Shown: in pieces, positions 11,906-23,430 of the stretch | How positions within the stretch are numbered: position 1 is the first letter of the stretch | How the letters are laid out: every line of letters begins with the position of its first letter | Made by a program: the position numbers and the translations under genes | Source: Labia minor | Lineage: Eukaryota; Arthropoda; Insecta; Dermaptera; Spongiphoridae | DNA: 64,000 bases | Assembly: GCA_963082975.1 (NCBI GenBank) | Contig: OY720350.1 | Coordinates: forward strand, 3,696,597-3,760,596 | Direction: 5' to 3' | Notes under the pieces: model-generated | Told to the model about the DNA's origin: nothing | Database searches by the model: none | Seen by the model: the letters and a program-made list of their open reading frames with translations, nothing else

Positions 11906-12140
11906 GCTATGCTAGTATAGCTTATATTATTATACTAGCAAAAATTGTATATACATATATATTTGTATATTTTTGAGATATTAAACCGCTCTAAGGATTT
12001 TTTTTGAAATTGTCACCATAGATAATATTTATAAAAAAAATTCGATCTGTATTGGTTTCAGCCTCGAGAAAAATCAACTTTATTAATATTTTCTTAATTT
12101 AAAATAGTAAATTTAAATGACATCAGCAACTACGTCTTCC
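11906..12140 (+). repeat. Repeat family F5 copy
   Basis: It starts around a TATGCTAGTATA segment and continues through 'AAACCGCTCTAAGG' to the CTCGAGAAAAATCAACTTTA block. Matches 60262-60480 in the same orientation and 5287-5500 in reverse. The last block also occurs in family F3 at about 23785-23860. Confidence 0.6.
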
Positions 12141-12985
12141 ATATTGAAATTTGCCTTCCAACATATACTTTTTTAATTGATATTGTATGAATAATTTTTT
12201 ATATTTAAAATATTTTAAAATTTTTATTTTAATTTCGATATTTTCAAAAATATAAAACTGACGCCATCTAATCATAACAACATATAATAATATATAATAT
12301 AGGATCAAATATTTTATCAAGTACTTAAATTTGAATATAATTTTCATCATGAAATGAAAATCAAGTGATTTAAATTAATTTGTACCTTTTTAGAAAACAA
12401 ATTTTTGATGGGTCATTTTTAGAAAATCCTTTGTAATAAATACTATTGTAATAAATAATTAAAAATTTGTACAATTTTTAAAATTTATAATAATAATAAA
12501 TTGTATAAATTTGGTAAAGGGTCGAGCGATAGCTTGTTGTTCCAAGTACTGATCAATAAATAAGACAAGAGTAAATTGACCCTTTTTTTTCTTTTATATA
12601 TATATATATTTTAAAAAACTAATGAAATAGTAGGATGAGATTATATTTTGTTATAAGTTGTTTTGTTTTAGGATATTAGAGAGGATATTTATACAAGTAA
12701 AAAATGAAATAATAGTATATTAAAATAAAAGTTAGAATCAATCAAATGATTAATTAAATTAGCTATTTTGTTGTTTTAGTTGTTTGGTGGCAATTGATGG
12801 CGATTTTTAATAAAAGTGAATAAAGTGAAAGATAAAAGATTTCACTAAAAAAATAAATAAAAATAATTAAAAACGTTGTATATCTTATACTGATTGGCAT
12901 TAATAACTGTTTCAGAGGTATTTCTATCCTTCCCCCTGATTAATAATATCATAATAATTTATAATTAGCATTTATTGCCCTTTTT
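12141..12985. other. AT-rich DNA with one short shared repeat
   Basis: No gene. The segment 12513-12560 (AAAGGGTCGAGCGATAGCT) is related to 62545-62590, so it is a low-copy interspersed repeat. A TA run lies at 12595-12611. Confidence 0.45.
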
Positions 12986-13110
12986 ACTTTCCTGCATACT
13001 TCGTATAAGGGAAGTATTGGAATCGTCAAAAATTTCGACTTCGAGATTTCGATAGATCTTGACGTTTTAGACCTCCCTGAGTCGGAAAATACCATTTTTC
13101 GAATTATGTC

Positions 13111-13143
<33 letters not shown>

Positions 13144-13700
13144 AATGTCTGTGAGTAAATTTACTCAAAAACTAATCAAGCTAGGACTTAATATTTTATT
13201 ATTATATCATATTAATAAAATGTTTGTTTATACTAATATCAAATTGTTTTCTAGAATTTTAGAATATTCAACGAACTTAAGTGAGTTTATAAAATCGTTC
13301 AGTCTGTCGTTCTGTCCGACATCAAACTCAAAATTTTGAAATTCTGACTTCAGATTCGGAAAGAGCATCGAAAAGTAGTAATGTAAAGTGCCTTTCATTT
13401 TTTGATACCCCCTCGGGAACATGGTCAAAATGGCGTCCAAAGTTGAAATTTTTAATATTTATTATTATAGTGACGTCATTTATATTTATTCGTGACAATC
13501 ATCGATTCCAGTGAACATAAAAAAAAATTTTATTAATATTTTTATTTATAACACTAATAAATAAAAATATTCAAAAATATTCAATAATATTTATATTTAA
13601 TCTTGACTTATTTATAACTTAAATTAATCCGAACTTAAGTTCGTTTTGGCAATGCAAGCTTGCACATTCCCAGATGTTTTTTAATATATTCGATGGCGAT
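12986..13700 (+). repeat. Single-copy Helentron-like repeat with GT/TATG microsatellite
   Basis: The layout resembles family F1. A conserved-looking 5' block (GGGAAGTATTGGAATCGTC at about 13009) is followed by a TG/TATG microsatellite at 13108-13144. The 3' side holds a palindrome, GCAAGCTTGC, at about 13657-13666. There is no other copy in the window, so this rests on architecture and on similarity to repeats common in insects. The short open frames across it are not genes. Confidence 0.4.
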
Positions 13701-15002
13701 CAAGTAAATAAATTTGAAAAAATAGTTATTATAATATATTATATTATAATATAATAATAAAAACATATATAGGTGTACAATATATGGATTTTATTTAAAT
13801 ATTCAAAGCATTAATGAATATATTCTAGGAACTTGTAACTTTATCATTCTTATATGTTAGAAATTAATAAATATATATAATATATAAATATATATATATG
13901 TATGTAGAATAGAAATATTGTTTTATTTTATTTTATTTCTTTTAGTTATTTTTCTCTATGGTTCGTTTATTTATATATATTTATATTTATATATGGCTAC
14001 AGGTGGTTGGTTGCATTTTCGTTCATATATTGTAAATTCTCACTCTTTGGGTGAAATGTTTTGTTTGTACTCTCGTTATAATTATTGTATCTTTGTCGCA
14101 TTACTATTAAATTCCCCCTAATTCGCTATTTTGAGACATATTTCATACCAACCCTATCCTAATTTTCTTATATTAGTGTTTATTAGGTGTTCATGTAGCA
14201 TGCGATCTACATATTTTTGTTATTAGTTTTTTAATTAATTTATGAATGGCTCTACTGTAAAACATGTATTTCTAATTTTCAAATAACACATTTACTATTT
14301 TGAATAAATAACAATTATGAACAAACTAATTAACTAATAATAGGAAATCGTAGGTTTCTTCAAATTACATAAAACATGTAAATTTGTTTTTTCTATATAT
14401 AAGATAACTTATAACTAAAATTATAATAAAATAACCAAAGCAAGAAGATCTCGTTAAAAATGAAAATGTATATAATAAATGAAAAAATAATATAATATAC
14501 TATTTAGTACACTTCAATTATATAAGTAATTTGGATAGATGCATGTGTCCAAATTAATTAAAAAAAATAAAATATAATATAATTATAATTATATTAAATG
14601 CATGCCTACATCAAATAATTAAAATTAAATCTAAATAATTTTTTATTAGATATTTATATATATATATATATTTAATAAATTATAAAAACATATGCACTTT
14701 TAGTAAACATAAACAACACGTGGTCGAATAGTGACGTCATTTAACAGCAGTCATTTAGCACCACGTGTTAATGAAAAACCCTAACCTAACCTTTCAATAT
14801 TTAAATATTCAAATAAATAAATAAACAAAATATTATTTTAAAATAGAAATTAATGATGTTAGATTATTATTAATTAAATAATTAAAAATTAAAAAATAAT
14901 CTAAATATACTTTTATGTTAATATATATATATATATATTTATAAATATGAAAAAAATAATGTTTTTTTTTAATTTTTTTAATAGCATTTCTTAAAATAAA
15001 TT

Positions 15003-15037
<35 letters not shown>

Positions 15038-15379
15038 AAAAAGAAAAAAAAAAATTAAAAATGTAATTTTCAATTTTTAGTCGAGTGTATTTGAATATAT
15101 TTGTAAATTATTTTTATATTTGTTTATTAAAAAATTTCAAAATTTTTTTAATTTTGATGAATTAATTGTTTGTGCCTACCTCTACGTTAAAATTATTTCT
15201 TCTTCCAAATGCCAAAGAAAATCAGGATTGCAACGGTATTAAACAAAAATAATAAAAAATAACACAACACAAACCATCACTGTATTACTATATTAAGATA
15301 TTTTAATTATTTCAATCGACATTTAACGAAAACATGATATTGTCTAGTTTTAAATTTTATTTTCCAAGTTGTTCAAAAG
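13701..15379. other. AT-rich DNA with TA microsatellites
   Basis: No gene seen. TA runs lie at 14663-14675, 14922-14938 and 15008-15033. A clustered motif group at 14715-14770 is listed separately. Confidence 0.5.
14715..14770. promoter_or_regulatory. Inverted CACGTG pair around TGACGTCA
   Basis: Two CACGTG hexamers (14717-14722 and 14762-14767) sit in an inverted AACACGTGGT / ACCACGTGTT arrangement, with a full TGACGTCA palindrome at 14732-14739 between them. These match E-box and CRE/ATF consensus sites. A short telomere-like CCCTAACCTAACC follows at about 14780. No gene start is seen beside it, so a regulatory role is inference; the ends of a small inverted-repeat element are an alternative. 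Confidence 0.3.
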
Positions 15380-15700
15380 ACGAATGTTTTTTTCCGTCTT
15401 GGCCTGTATGTTTGGCTTCGACTCAGACACCGAGCAGAGCTAGCAACAGCAGCACACATACATTTGACCCCCCGAAGGGAGGCTTTCACCCTTGCTGAGA
15501 AGGGAGGTTACAAAGGGGGTGGCAACGTAGGGGAAGAGGACACCCTAGAGGCGCACTTGCCAACAGGGCAGCAGAAAATACTAGATACGAGACACATAGC
15601 TATAGTCATCTCTCTACTATCAGACAAAAAATAACTATACTTTTTCATCCTCCATAATATCCCCTCCCCATCCCTTCCCCCCCATACATACACCCCTCGC
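15380..15700. other. GC-rich island, no recognised protein
   Basis: A non-repetitive island of higher GC in AT-rich DNA. On the minus strand a 61-codon frame crosses it (15508-15693), but it matches no family I recognise and has no splice signals that settle it. It could be a UTR exon or promoter. Confidence 0.35.
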
Positions 15701-16830
15701 TCATCCTTAAAATTAAAACTTTTTTTTTTTTTGTTTCTCTCATATACAAGTACAACGTTTACTTATTTTTATTAATATGATAATTTTATTGAAATTAAAT
15801 TAAACCATTAGAATTAGAGAAATTGATCTAAAAATATAAATAAACAAAAATTAAATTATTTTTAAACGAATTCTTTGTCATTTCAAAGATTAATTTAATC
15901 TCATAGAATAAAAGAATAATTTCTTTACTTTAGGAATTCTATAATAATAATACTTTTCATTTAAATTATTTATTATTATTATTATTATTATTAATGTGTG
16001 ATGATTTAATTTAATATCAATGATAAAAGAATTTATTTTAAAAAAGAAAACATAAAGTGAATATATTAGAGAATTGGAAGAGAATGATATTCATTTCATT
16101 TCATCTAGATTATTAATTTTAATAAATATTTAAAATAAATTCAAAATTAATTTTCATTTAAAATTTTAATAGGATTTATCGCTATCTGTTAACATATTAA
16201 TAAAATATTTGGTTTTTCTAAAAGAATGATCAAATAGCATGTAGTAATATCCATTTGTACATATTTTTACATCTTCTTTTTTCTTTTATACAAACCAGAA
16301 TACATATATTATTAATTTAATTTATATTTATAATTTTTAATATTAAGAATTGAATTTATGATTTTTTTTTCAATTTTCTTTAGGATAAATAATAAATTAT
16401 AATTTAATTTAAAAATAGCAACAAGTGTTTTATATAAATTATATATATTTAATTATATTCTACCTCTTTTTATGATGATTAAGAAAAGGTAAAGGGGTAG
16501 GAGGAGTTTTGAAAGATAAAGAGTAAAGAAATAAAAGAAATAAAAATTAAATCCATACAAACACTTAAAAAAAAAAAAATTAAATTTATTCAATATATGG
16601 AAATGGTAAAAAAATCCCCCTCACTCTCGTCATTCCTATTGAAAATAATAGTCAACCCTAAAATATATTCATTTCTCTACCACCACCCCAATCCTCAATT
16701 GCATTTCGATTATAATAGCTATCTAGATTTTTTATTTATTATTAATATTATTATTATTATTATAAGAAAAATAAAATTCGTTTAAAAATTCTGTAATGTT
16801 TATAATTCAATTTTACCTATTATATACCTA
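15701..16830. other. AT-rich DNA, no gene seen
   Basis: ATT microsatellites lie at 15968-15992 and near 16738-16762. A purine-rich patch lies at 16480-16540. Confidence 0.5.
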
Positions 16831-17315
16831 TTTTTACTATAGTTTTGCGATCACGAAAATTTTCGATGTCTAGATTTTGATGTTTTTATACGTTTTAAAG
16901 GTTCCTGAATCATTTTCACTAAGGTTGAGAAAAAGTCTGTGTGTGTGTGTGTATGTGTGTATGTAGACAAGATTACACAAAAACAGTTTGAGCTAGAATG
17001 ACGAAATTTGGTATACGGGAATTATTCAAAATTTGTAGTTTTCTATCAACTTTTCAGAAATGTAGCTCAACCGGAAGAGGGTCATTACCTACAGCGTTTT
17101 GATTTTTTTTCCTCCAAAGTGACCGTAAAAATAAAGATAGAGGTTTGATAGTTTTTCCCATGATTAAAAATTGTATAAACCTGCTATATATAGAATTTCA
17201 GCTTGATTGAATCGCTGATTATTTATTAATTTATAATTAATAATTAATTAAATTTAATTTAAATATAATATATATTTAAATTCAAATTGCGAGATAGTCG
17301 AGTGGACACACCAGC
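16831..17315 (+). repeat. Family F1 Helentron-like repeat
   Basis: It starts at a degenerate TTTTTACTATAG end and contains the TTTTGATGTTTTTATACGTT block, a GT/TATG microsatellite at 16937-16962 and the GAAGAGGGTCATTACCTAC block. It ends in GCGAGATAGTCGAGTGG near 17290. The terminal hairpin has lost bases (GTGGACACACCAG). Confidence 0.8.
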
Positions 17316-18555
17316 TTTTTTTTTTTTCTTTCATTTTCTTATCTTATCCAAACATAATCTTTAAAGATCGAGAATATGAATATCGTGTAGGACATTTACT
17401 TAATACTAACTAATTTCAAATTTAGAGATTAATATTAAAGAATATTTAAGAATAAAGGAATTTTAAAAATCTCCTCCTTGTCTCTCTCTCTCTCTATATA
17501 TATAAATATTTCCTATTATTTTTTTTTTTTTTTTTGTGAATGAGTCTTTGGATTATGAGAGAGCGGATATTAATTTGGTCGGAAAGGGTAGAAGAGGGCA
17601 TAGCAGGGTAGGATTGCTTGTCCATGTATGTGAACGTGTCTCTTTGTCCATGTGTGTGTGTGTGTGTGTGTGCGGGTGGGTTTTTGTAGGGTGGTAAAAG
17701 AAAGGATGAGGTAAGGGGGGAGTGGGGTGGGGGGATAGAGAGAGAGAGAGAGAGAGAGAGAAGGAGGAGGAAGAAGGGAGAAAGGGAGGAAGAGAGAGGT
17801 AGGAGGGTTCTCCGTCCCTTGCCAGGCGACGGCGTTTTGGTGGTGCGAGGCTAGCAAGCCTCCCCCAGGCAGGGGTCTAATCAGCAACCCACTACCACAT
17901 GGAGAAAAGAAATCAGCAGACAAATAAATATATTTTCCACAATTGAAAATAAAATATCGAATAATTCTTTAATATTGACAAAAGAAAAGAAAACCGGCAG
18001 ATCATTCTTGTTTTTTTTTTTTTTTTTTTTTTTGGTTTATAATGAAATCTTAACATTTTATTTACATTAATTACACTTTTCTATACAGAATATACTTCAC
18101 TATAAAGAAATAAGAAATATAATAGTAGAATGGGAGTGAGATGTGTTGTTTTTTTTAAAAAAACATACAAACAAACAAAAGAAAGATAAATTACAAATTT
18201 ACATTTGACAAAATGTAATTTAGAATGAAATTTGAAATAAGAAAAAAAAAAAAAATCAAATAAACTGAAGAAATAAAATATCGAGAGTTTAATGCACTGT
18301 TTTTTATATTTTATTTTTATTTTATTTTTTTTGAATTTTGTTTAATTTGAGAATCGAAATTGATGATAAAATGAAAGAAGAAAGAAAGAAAGAAAGGGAG
18401 AGAGAGAGAGAGAAAGTTAAAAAGATGATTAAAAATGAAGAAAGAAGAAGAAGAAGAAGAAGAAGAAGAATAAGGGTTGTTGTTGTTGTTGTTGTTGATA
18501 ATGAGATGGATTTCTTGATGGATTTCCGATGTAAAAATACAAATGCTAGTTAAAG
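17316..18555. other. Microsatellite-rich stretch with a small GC-rich island
   Basis: A GT run at 17650-17671, an AG run at 17736-17761, a GC-rich segment at 17810-17900, a T run at about 18010-18033, AAG repeats at about 18445-18470 and TTG repeats at 18476-18497. Long open frames here are simple-sequence translations (poly-Ser, poly-Asn, poly-Arg) and are not accepted as genes. The 17.81-17.90 kb segment is non-repetitive but not recognised. Confidence 0.45.
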
Positions 18556-18970
18556 CATGCAAAATAGCATTGCAATGCAAAGAGAGAGGAGAGGAGAGGC
18601 GGCAGCTGTAGCCGGAGGCAGTGTGCCGAGTGACCTACCGTGTCGTCGTACGATGAAGCAGGGCAGGCAGGCCGAAGGGCTGAGGGCTCAAGGGCCGACG
18701 GTTGGCGGCGGTGGGCCGGATAGGGTGCTCTCTCCGCGCGTTCTCCCCCTCATTTGTCGCCGGGCGGGGCTGGCCCCCTCGCCAGAGCCCCTACCCCGCT
18801 TGCCCCACCATCCCCACCCACGACCCTCCCCCCACTCTCTCAATCATTCCCACCCCTGGAGGGAGGGGGGAGGGCGAAGGAGTCTACACCCCCTTTTCCC
18901 ACCTACCCCCTCCAACCCCACTCAACCACCCCACACTGCCACCCCAACACTCTTGACCAACCATCAAGCA
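18556..18970. other. CpG-containing GC-rich island
   Basis: This is the most GC-rich stretch of the window. It has many CG dinucleotides (CGTCGTCGTACG, GGCGGCGG, CCGCGCG) followed by C-rich, proline-type sequence. A 146-codon plus-strand frame and shorter frames in both other phases all stay open simply because the sequence is GC-rich. No domain is recognisable. A minus-strand ACG|GTAGGT could be a splice donor. Best read as a candidate promoter or 5' exon. Confidence 0.35.
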
Positions 18971-19512
18971 AATCATCCCAAAAATGCATCTCTTTAAGCT
19001 GATCATCCGGATTAGACAAATCAATTCACATCTTGGTTTTGTTTTTTTTATAAGTCTTTGTACATATACATCTACATAAATACATAAATACAACATAGAA
19101 TATATGTACTTATATATTTACTTGATTCTACTTTAGCTATTCTATATTAATTTAATATATAATACATAAGAAATTCAACATTCCTCGCGAAATAAATATT
19201 AACCTTTTAATTATAGAATTTTTTTTGTTTTCCAAAATAAAAATATTTTCATTCAATTCGTTTAAATTTAATTTATGTATACCGATTCTTAAAAATGATT
19301 ATTTACATAATTGTACTTCCATAATATAGTTAAGAAATAAATTCGTTTGAAATTATGTGGAGAAAATAGTGGAGTGAGGTTTAATTTAATAATTTTTAAT
19401 TCAAAAACAACAAATAATTAAAAAAATTTTGCATTTTCTTTATAACGATTTTGGTACAAAATAATAAATAAAAAGAAAATGGAGATCTATAATTTAAGAT
19501 AAAAAAAATAAG
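18971..19512. other. AT-rich DNA, no gene seen
   Basis: No coding or named repeat signal. Confidence 0.5.
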
Positions 19513-19940
19513 CTGGAGTGTCTCCATTCGACAATCTCGCAATTTGAATTGGATTAAATAACATAATATATATATATATTTAAATTAAATTTAATTAATT
19601 ATAAATTATAAATTAAAATTAATAAATAATATTTATTTAACCAGCGCGTGTGTGGCTCTTTGTTGATGGCAACACGTCACGTGTTGGCGCGTGAGATTTG
19701 CAGTGTTAAAAAAATAATTCTGGTACTTTCAGCGATTCAATCAAGCTGAAATTCTATATATAGCAGTTTTATACAATTTTTAATCATGTGAAAAACTATT
19801 AAACATATATCTGTATTTTTACGGTCACCTTAGAGGAAAAAAATCAAAACGTTGTAGGTAATGACCCTCTTCCGGGTGAGCATACATTTCTCAAAAGTTG
19901 ATAGAAAACAACGAATTTTGAATAATGCCCGTAGTTGCTA
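19513..19940 (-). repeat. Family F1 Helentron-like repeat, truncated
   Basis: The hairpin end (CTGGAGTGTCTCCATTCG) starts at 19513. The copy runs through the CACGTG and GGTAATGACCCTCTTCCGG blocks and stops near 19935, before the microsatellite and 5' end. The hAT element at 19977 lies just beyond the break. Confidence 0.75.
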
Positions 19941-19976
19941 AGACAGTATTACGCATCTAGACTCTAGACAATAGAT

Positions 19977-22900
19977 CATAGGTTCTTAAACTTATGTACT
20001 CCACGGACCCCCACTTGAAAAAATTTTTTTTGACGGACCCCCATCACAACTTTAGGTACTTTACGTCATTTTATTAATTAATTTCTGGCTTACGATCTCA
20101 TAAGGACAAGGATATATGATGAATATTTCTAACAGTGATTGGTGAATAACGATTTTTTTGCATATTGTAGAACACATTTTATTAGAAATTATAATATTGA
20201 AGAAAGAAAATACAAACATTGTCATAGCAACAAATCTCACAAATTATAATGGGTACTTACATTAAATTCATATAAATATTTTATAATTTTTTTCAGAAAA
20301 TATTAAATAAGAAATATTTTAAAAAATAACTGCATCTATCTCATTAAATATAACTTACATATTTAATGAGATGTATGCAGTTGTTTTCTTGAAACAAGAA
20401 TCTCAATATCTGGCTTAATATTGGAAACTTTTAATCTAAGATCCGGCTCTACATTTAATTTGTTTCTATATTTAGACTTAATATAAAATAGTACCGAAAA
20501 AGCTTGTTCGCATAAATATGTTGTGCAGAATGGAATCAAGTGTTGAAGTGCTTTATTTGCAAGCGCAGGATAATCTGACCTGAGAAGTAACCAAAAGTTG
20601 CTCAATTCAGTTTTGTTAAATTTTAGTTTATAAGTTGTATCACATGATAATTCCACGAGAATATCTTGTTCAGGTGCAGATAAATGTTTAGTATTTGTAA
20701 TTTCCATATTAAATGGATCTCTGATCCAGTTATTGCAAGGATCAGGAGTAGAAAAATACTTCCTGAAGTTGCTTTTCAAAGTAATTAAATGTTCAACAAA
20801 TAATTGACGCGTTTGATTAAGCAATTTTTCACTGGAGCTTTCTATGAAATCATTGAGAGTTGGAAAAGACTCATATACACCGTTCTGGATGCGTTTCGAC
20901 CACAAGTCGATTTTTTTAATCATTGCTTCTATTTTATCTTCAACTTTAAATATATTTACAACAGTACCTTGCAGGCTCAAATTAAGTTCGTTCAATTTTG
21001 TAAAAATATCAGTCAAGTAAGCCACCTTAGCTAACCAGATAAAATCATTGAAACATTCGGTCAGTTCAAAATGCGCATCTATTAAAAACAATCGTATTTC
21101 ATCTCGAAGCTCAAAAAGGCGAATGAGTACTTTCCCGCGGGACAACCAACGTACATCTGTATGTAATAATAAATGTGTATGGTGACTACCCATTTCCTCA
21201 CACAAAATTTTAAAAACTCTGGAATTAAGTGGACGAGCCTTAATGAAATTGACAATTTTAACTACTTCGTCTAATGTTCTTTTCAAATCTGGTGACATAT
21301 TTTTGGCTGCTAATGATTCTCTGTGAATGCAGCAATGATTCCAAACAACCTGAGGCGCAACATTTTTAATAAGAGCAATCAATCCAGTTCTTGTACCTGA
21401 CATTGCACGAGCACCATCAGTGCAAATTCCAACACATTTTGGCCACTCTATTTCATTTTCGGTTATAAAATTATTCAAACTGTTAAATATGTCATTAGCT
21501 GTCGTTCGTGAAGGTAGTGAATCACAAAACAATACATCTTCTTGTATTTGATTTTCAAACTCATATCTAATGAAAGCTAACAAATTGGCATTATTAGTGA
21601 CATCAGTACTTTCATCCAATTGTAATGAGTAATAGTGACTTTTGCGCACTCTCGATATTAATTCTTCTTTTATATTACATGACATGTCTTCAATCCTATT
21701 CTTAACCGTATCATTTGATAATGAAATCAAATTTATATCGTTTGCTGCTTTAGTTCCTAACATTATATTTGTAATTACTTTTGTAGCAGGAAGAATTAAT
21801 TGCTCTGCTATATTATGCGGCTTTCCTGCTTTAGCAATAAGTAGAGCTACTTCATATGATGCCATTACTGCTTTCTTACTCATACCACCAGATCCCGTCT
21901 TTACCATCAATTTCTGACTTGAATTAAGTTCTTCTTTTTTCATTTTAAAAAATTCGATAGACTTACTAACATGCTCGCTGTGCTTTGTTTGTAAATGACG
22001 TCTGAGATTAGCAGGTTTCATACTTTCATTGGATAAACTTTCCTGACATAGAACGCAGACTGGTCTTTCCACATCATTGTTGCAAATATAAGTAAATCCA
22101 AATGATAAATAATCATCCGAATATTTTCTAGTTTTGCGTTTCTTGGTAGAGTTTGCTGTTGATGCCTCATCATCTGATTCTTTCCGTTTCTGTGTTGAAC
22201 CAGTTTGTAGCCAACGATCCATTTTATGGAGTAATTTATTAACATTGAACTACAATAATATAAATATAATATAAATATAATATAAATATAACGAATTATT
22301 ATTTACTAGCTATGTTTTAATATGATTTTAAATGAATGTTTTAATATCATTTTAAATGAATGTTTTAAATCATTTTAATAAATGTTTTAAATCATTTTAA
22401 ATAAATGATTTAATATCATTTTAAATGAATATTAATTTATATAATAAATATATTTCGTAATTTGATTCTAAAATATTATTAATTTCGTAATTTGATTCTA
22501 AAATATTATTAAAATAAATATTTTTTATTCATAAAACTAACTTATACTTACTCTCAAAAACAGCCTTTCTGGGAAATTGCAAAATGTGTTTAGTGTTTTT
22601 ATAAAATAATGATCATGCAAATTACACTAAAAATTAAAAAAAATTATTAGCTATAATAAACTATTATTAGCTATAATTTAATTATAATTAATTAAATTAA
22701 TAAAAATAATTTAAAGATACAACTCGTTGAGAAATGAACTTATAATTAACATTAATAAAAATAATTTAAAGATACAACTCGTTGAGAAATGAACTTATAA
22801 TTAACATTTGCTTTAAAACTGTTTAAAACCCCAGAGTGGACGCTGACAATTTGGGTTTTTCCGGGTAAGACTGTCCCCTCTCCTGGTTTTCCCCAATAAC

Positions 22901-23273
22901 AAAGTGAAAGAAAATTCCCTTATATGCCTCCCCTTCCGAGCCCCTAAGAGGGGTTATTTTAAAGGAACAATCGAAAAATGATTTTAAATGAATGAATGGA
23001 TGAAAATTCAAATTTTATATATAGTTTTTTATATATGTTTATTTATTCACAAAAAATTAATTGACATAATTATCAATTTAATAAAATAAAATAGTATTAT
23101 TAATAGTATTAAATTATAGCCGTAATTCTCTAGGAGGATATAGTTACACAATGAACTTTAAATATTTATATATGTATATATTTTTACGATGATTTTTTTC
23201 CGAGGACCGCGGACCCCCAGTAAAGGCTTCGCGGACCCCCAGGGGTCCGCGGACCACAGTTTAAGAACCACTG
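19977..23273 (-). mobile_element. Complete hAT transposon with perfect 8-bp target duplication
   Basis: The left end is CATAGGTTCTTAAACTTATG. The right end in reverse complement is CAGTGGTTCTTAAACTGTGG, giving matched terminal inverted repeats. The flanks are CAATAGAT at 19969-19976 and again at 23274-23281, a perfect 8-bp duplication. The 3.3-kb element holds one intact transposase on the minus strand. The 1 kb upstream of the transposase (22223-23273) contains imperfect tandem repeats: about 25-bp units at 22310-22440, a roughly 30-bp pair near 22466-22510 and a 55-bp pair at 22696-22805. The right subterminal region has GGACCCCC-type repeats that recur at the left end. Confidence 0.93.
20363..22222 (-). 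CDS. hAT family transposase (ZBED5/SCAND3-like), intact
   Basis: A single uninterrupted frame of 619 residues in AT-rich DNA, starting MDRWLQTGS. It would cut and rejoin the ends of the surrounding hAT element in the nucleus. Near the N-terminus, residues 34-90 form a BED-type zinc finger (Cys56, Cys59, His76, His81). The RNase-H-like core shows LDESTDV (Asp203), CTDGARAM (Asp269) and a CCIH segment at about 297-300. The C-terminal part has TYLCEQAFSVL, with Glu572 as the likely third catalytic residue, followed by SKYRNKL, the usual hAT dimerisation end. The three acidic residues are all present and no stop or shift is seen. It lies inside matched terminal repeats and a perfect target duplication, so the copy may be young and possibly active. 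A domesticated gene is less likely because the transposon ends are intact. Confidence 0.93.
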   Translation of the reverse strand: MDRWLQTGSTQKRKESDDEASTANSTKKRKTRKYSDDYLSFGFTYICNNDVERPVCVLCQESLSNESMKPANLRRHLQTKHSEHVSKSIEFFKMKKEELNSSQKLMVKTGSGGMSKKAVMASYEVALLIAKAGKPHNIAEQLILPATKVITNIMLGTKAANDINLISLSNDTVKNRIEDMSCNIKEELISRVRKSHYYSLQLDESTDVTNNANLLAFIRYEFENQIQEDVLFCDSLPSRTTANDIFNSLNNFITENEIEWPKCVGICTDGARAMSGTRTGLIALIKNVAPQVVWNHCCIHRESLAAKNMSPDLKRTLDEVVKIVNFIKARPLNSRVFKILCEEMGSHHTHLLLHTDVRWLSRGKVLIRLFELRDEIRLFLIDAHFELTECFNDFIWLAKVAYLTDIFTKLNELNLSLQGTVVNIFKVEDKIEAMIKKIDLWSKRIQNGVYESFPTLNDFIESSSEKLLNQTRQLFVEHLITLKSNFRKYFSTPDPCNNWIRDPFNMEITNTKHLSAPEQDILVELSCDTTYKLKFNKTELSNFWLLLRSDYPALANKALQHLIPFCTTYLCEQAFSVLFYIKSKYRNKLNVEPDLRLKVSNIKPDIEILVSRKQLHTSH

Positions 23274-23302
23274 CAATAGATAATGATAGTAATAGTAATA
23301 TG

Positions 23303-23403
23303 ACAAAATATTTAGTAACAGAGGGATAGTATTAACACACAAAGTCTTAACATGCAAAATATAGAATTTGAAAATGTGTAGAAAAATTTAAATACTTACA
23401 TAT
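23303..23403 (+). pseudogene. RTE-like LINE fragment
   Basis: A plus-strand segment matching the reverse complement of about 1955-2055 in the first LINE fragment, including ACAAAATATTTAGTAACAGA. It is only about 100 bp and is broken. It abuts the right flank of the hAT element. Confidence 0.65.
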
Positions 23404-23430
23404 AATTTTGGAAATATGCCAACCACACTT

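Noticed and set aside
14780..14793. Telomere-like CCCTAACCTAACC
   Set aside because: Only two to three units; too short to call an interstitial telomere repeat.
17570..17923. 117-codon minus-strand frame starting MSADFFSPCGSG
   Set aside because: Two thirds is AG/GT microsatellite. The first 40 codons are non-repetitive but match nothing I know; kept only as a GC-rich island.
18317..18580. Poly-Asn/poly-Ser frame
   Set aside because: It is a translation of TTG and AAG microsatellites.
18557..18997. 146-codon plus-strand frame in the GC-rich island
   Set aside because: All three frames stay open there because of GC content; the product is low-complexity Pro/Arg/Gly without a domain.
20804..21034. 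Plus-strand frames inside the hAT transposase
   Set aside because: Antisense shadows of the intact transposase.
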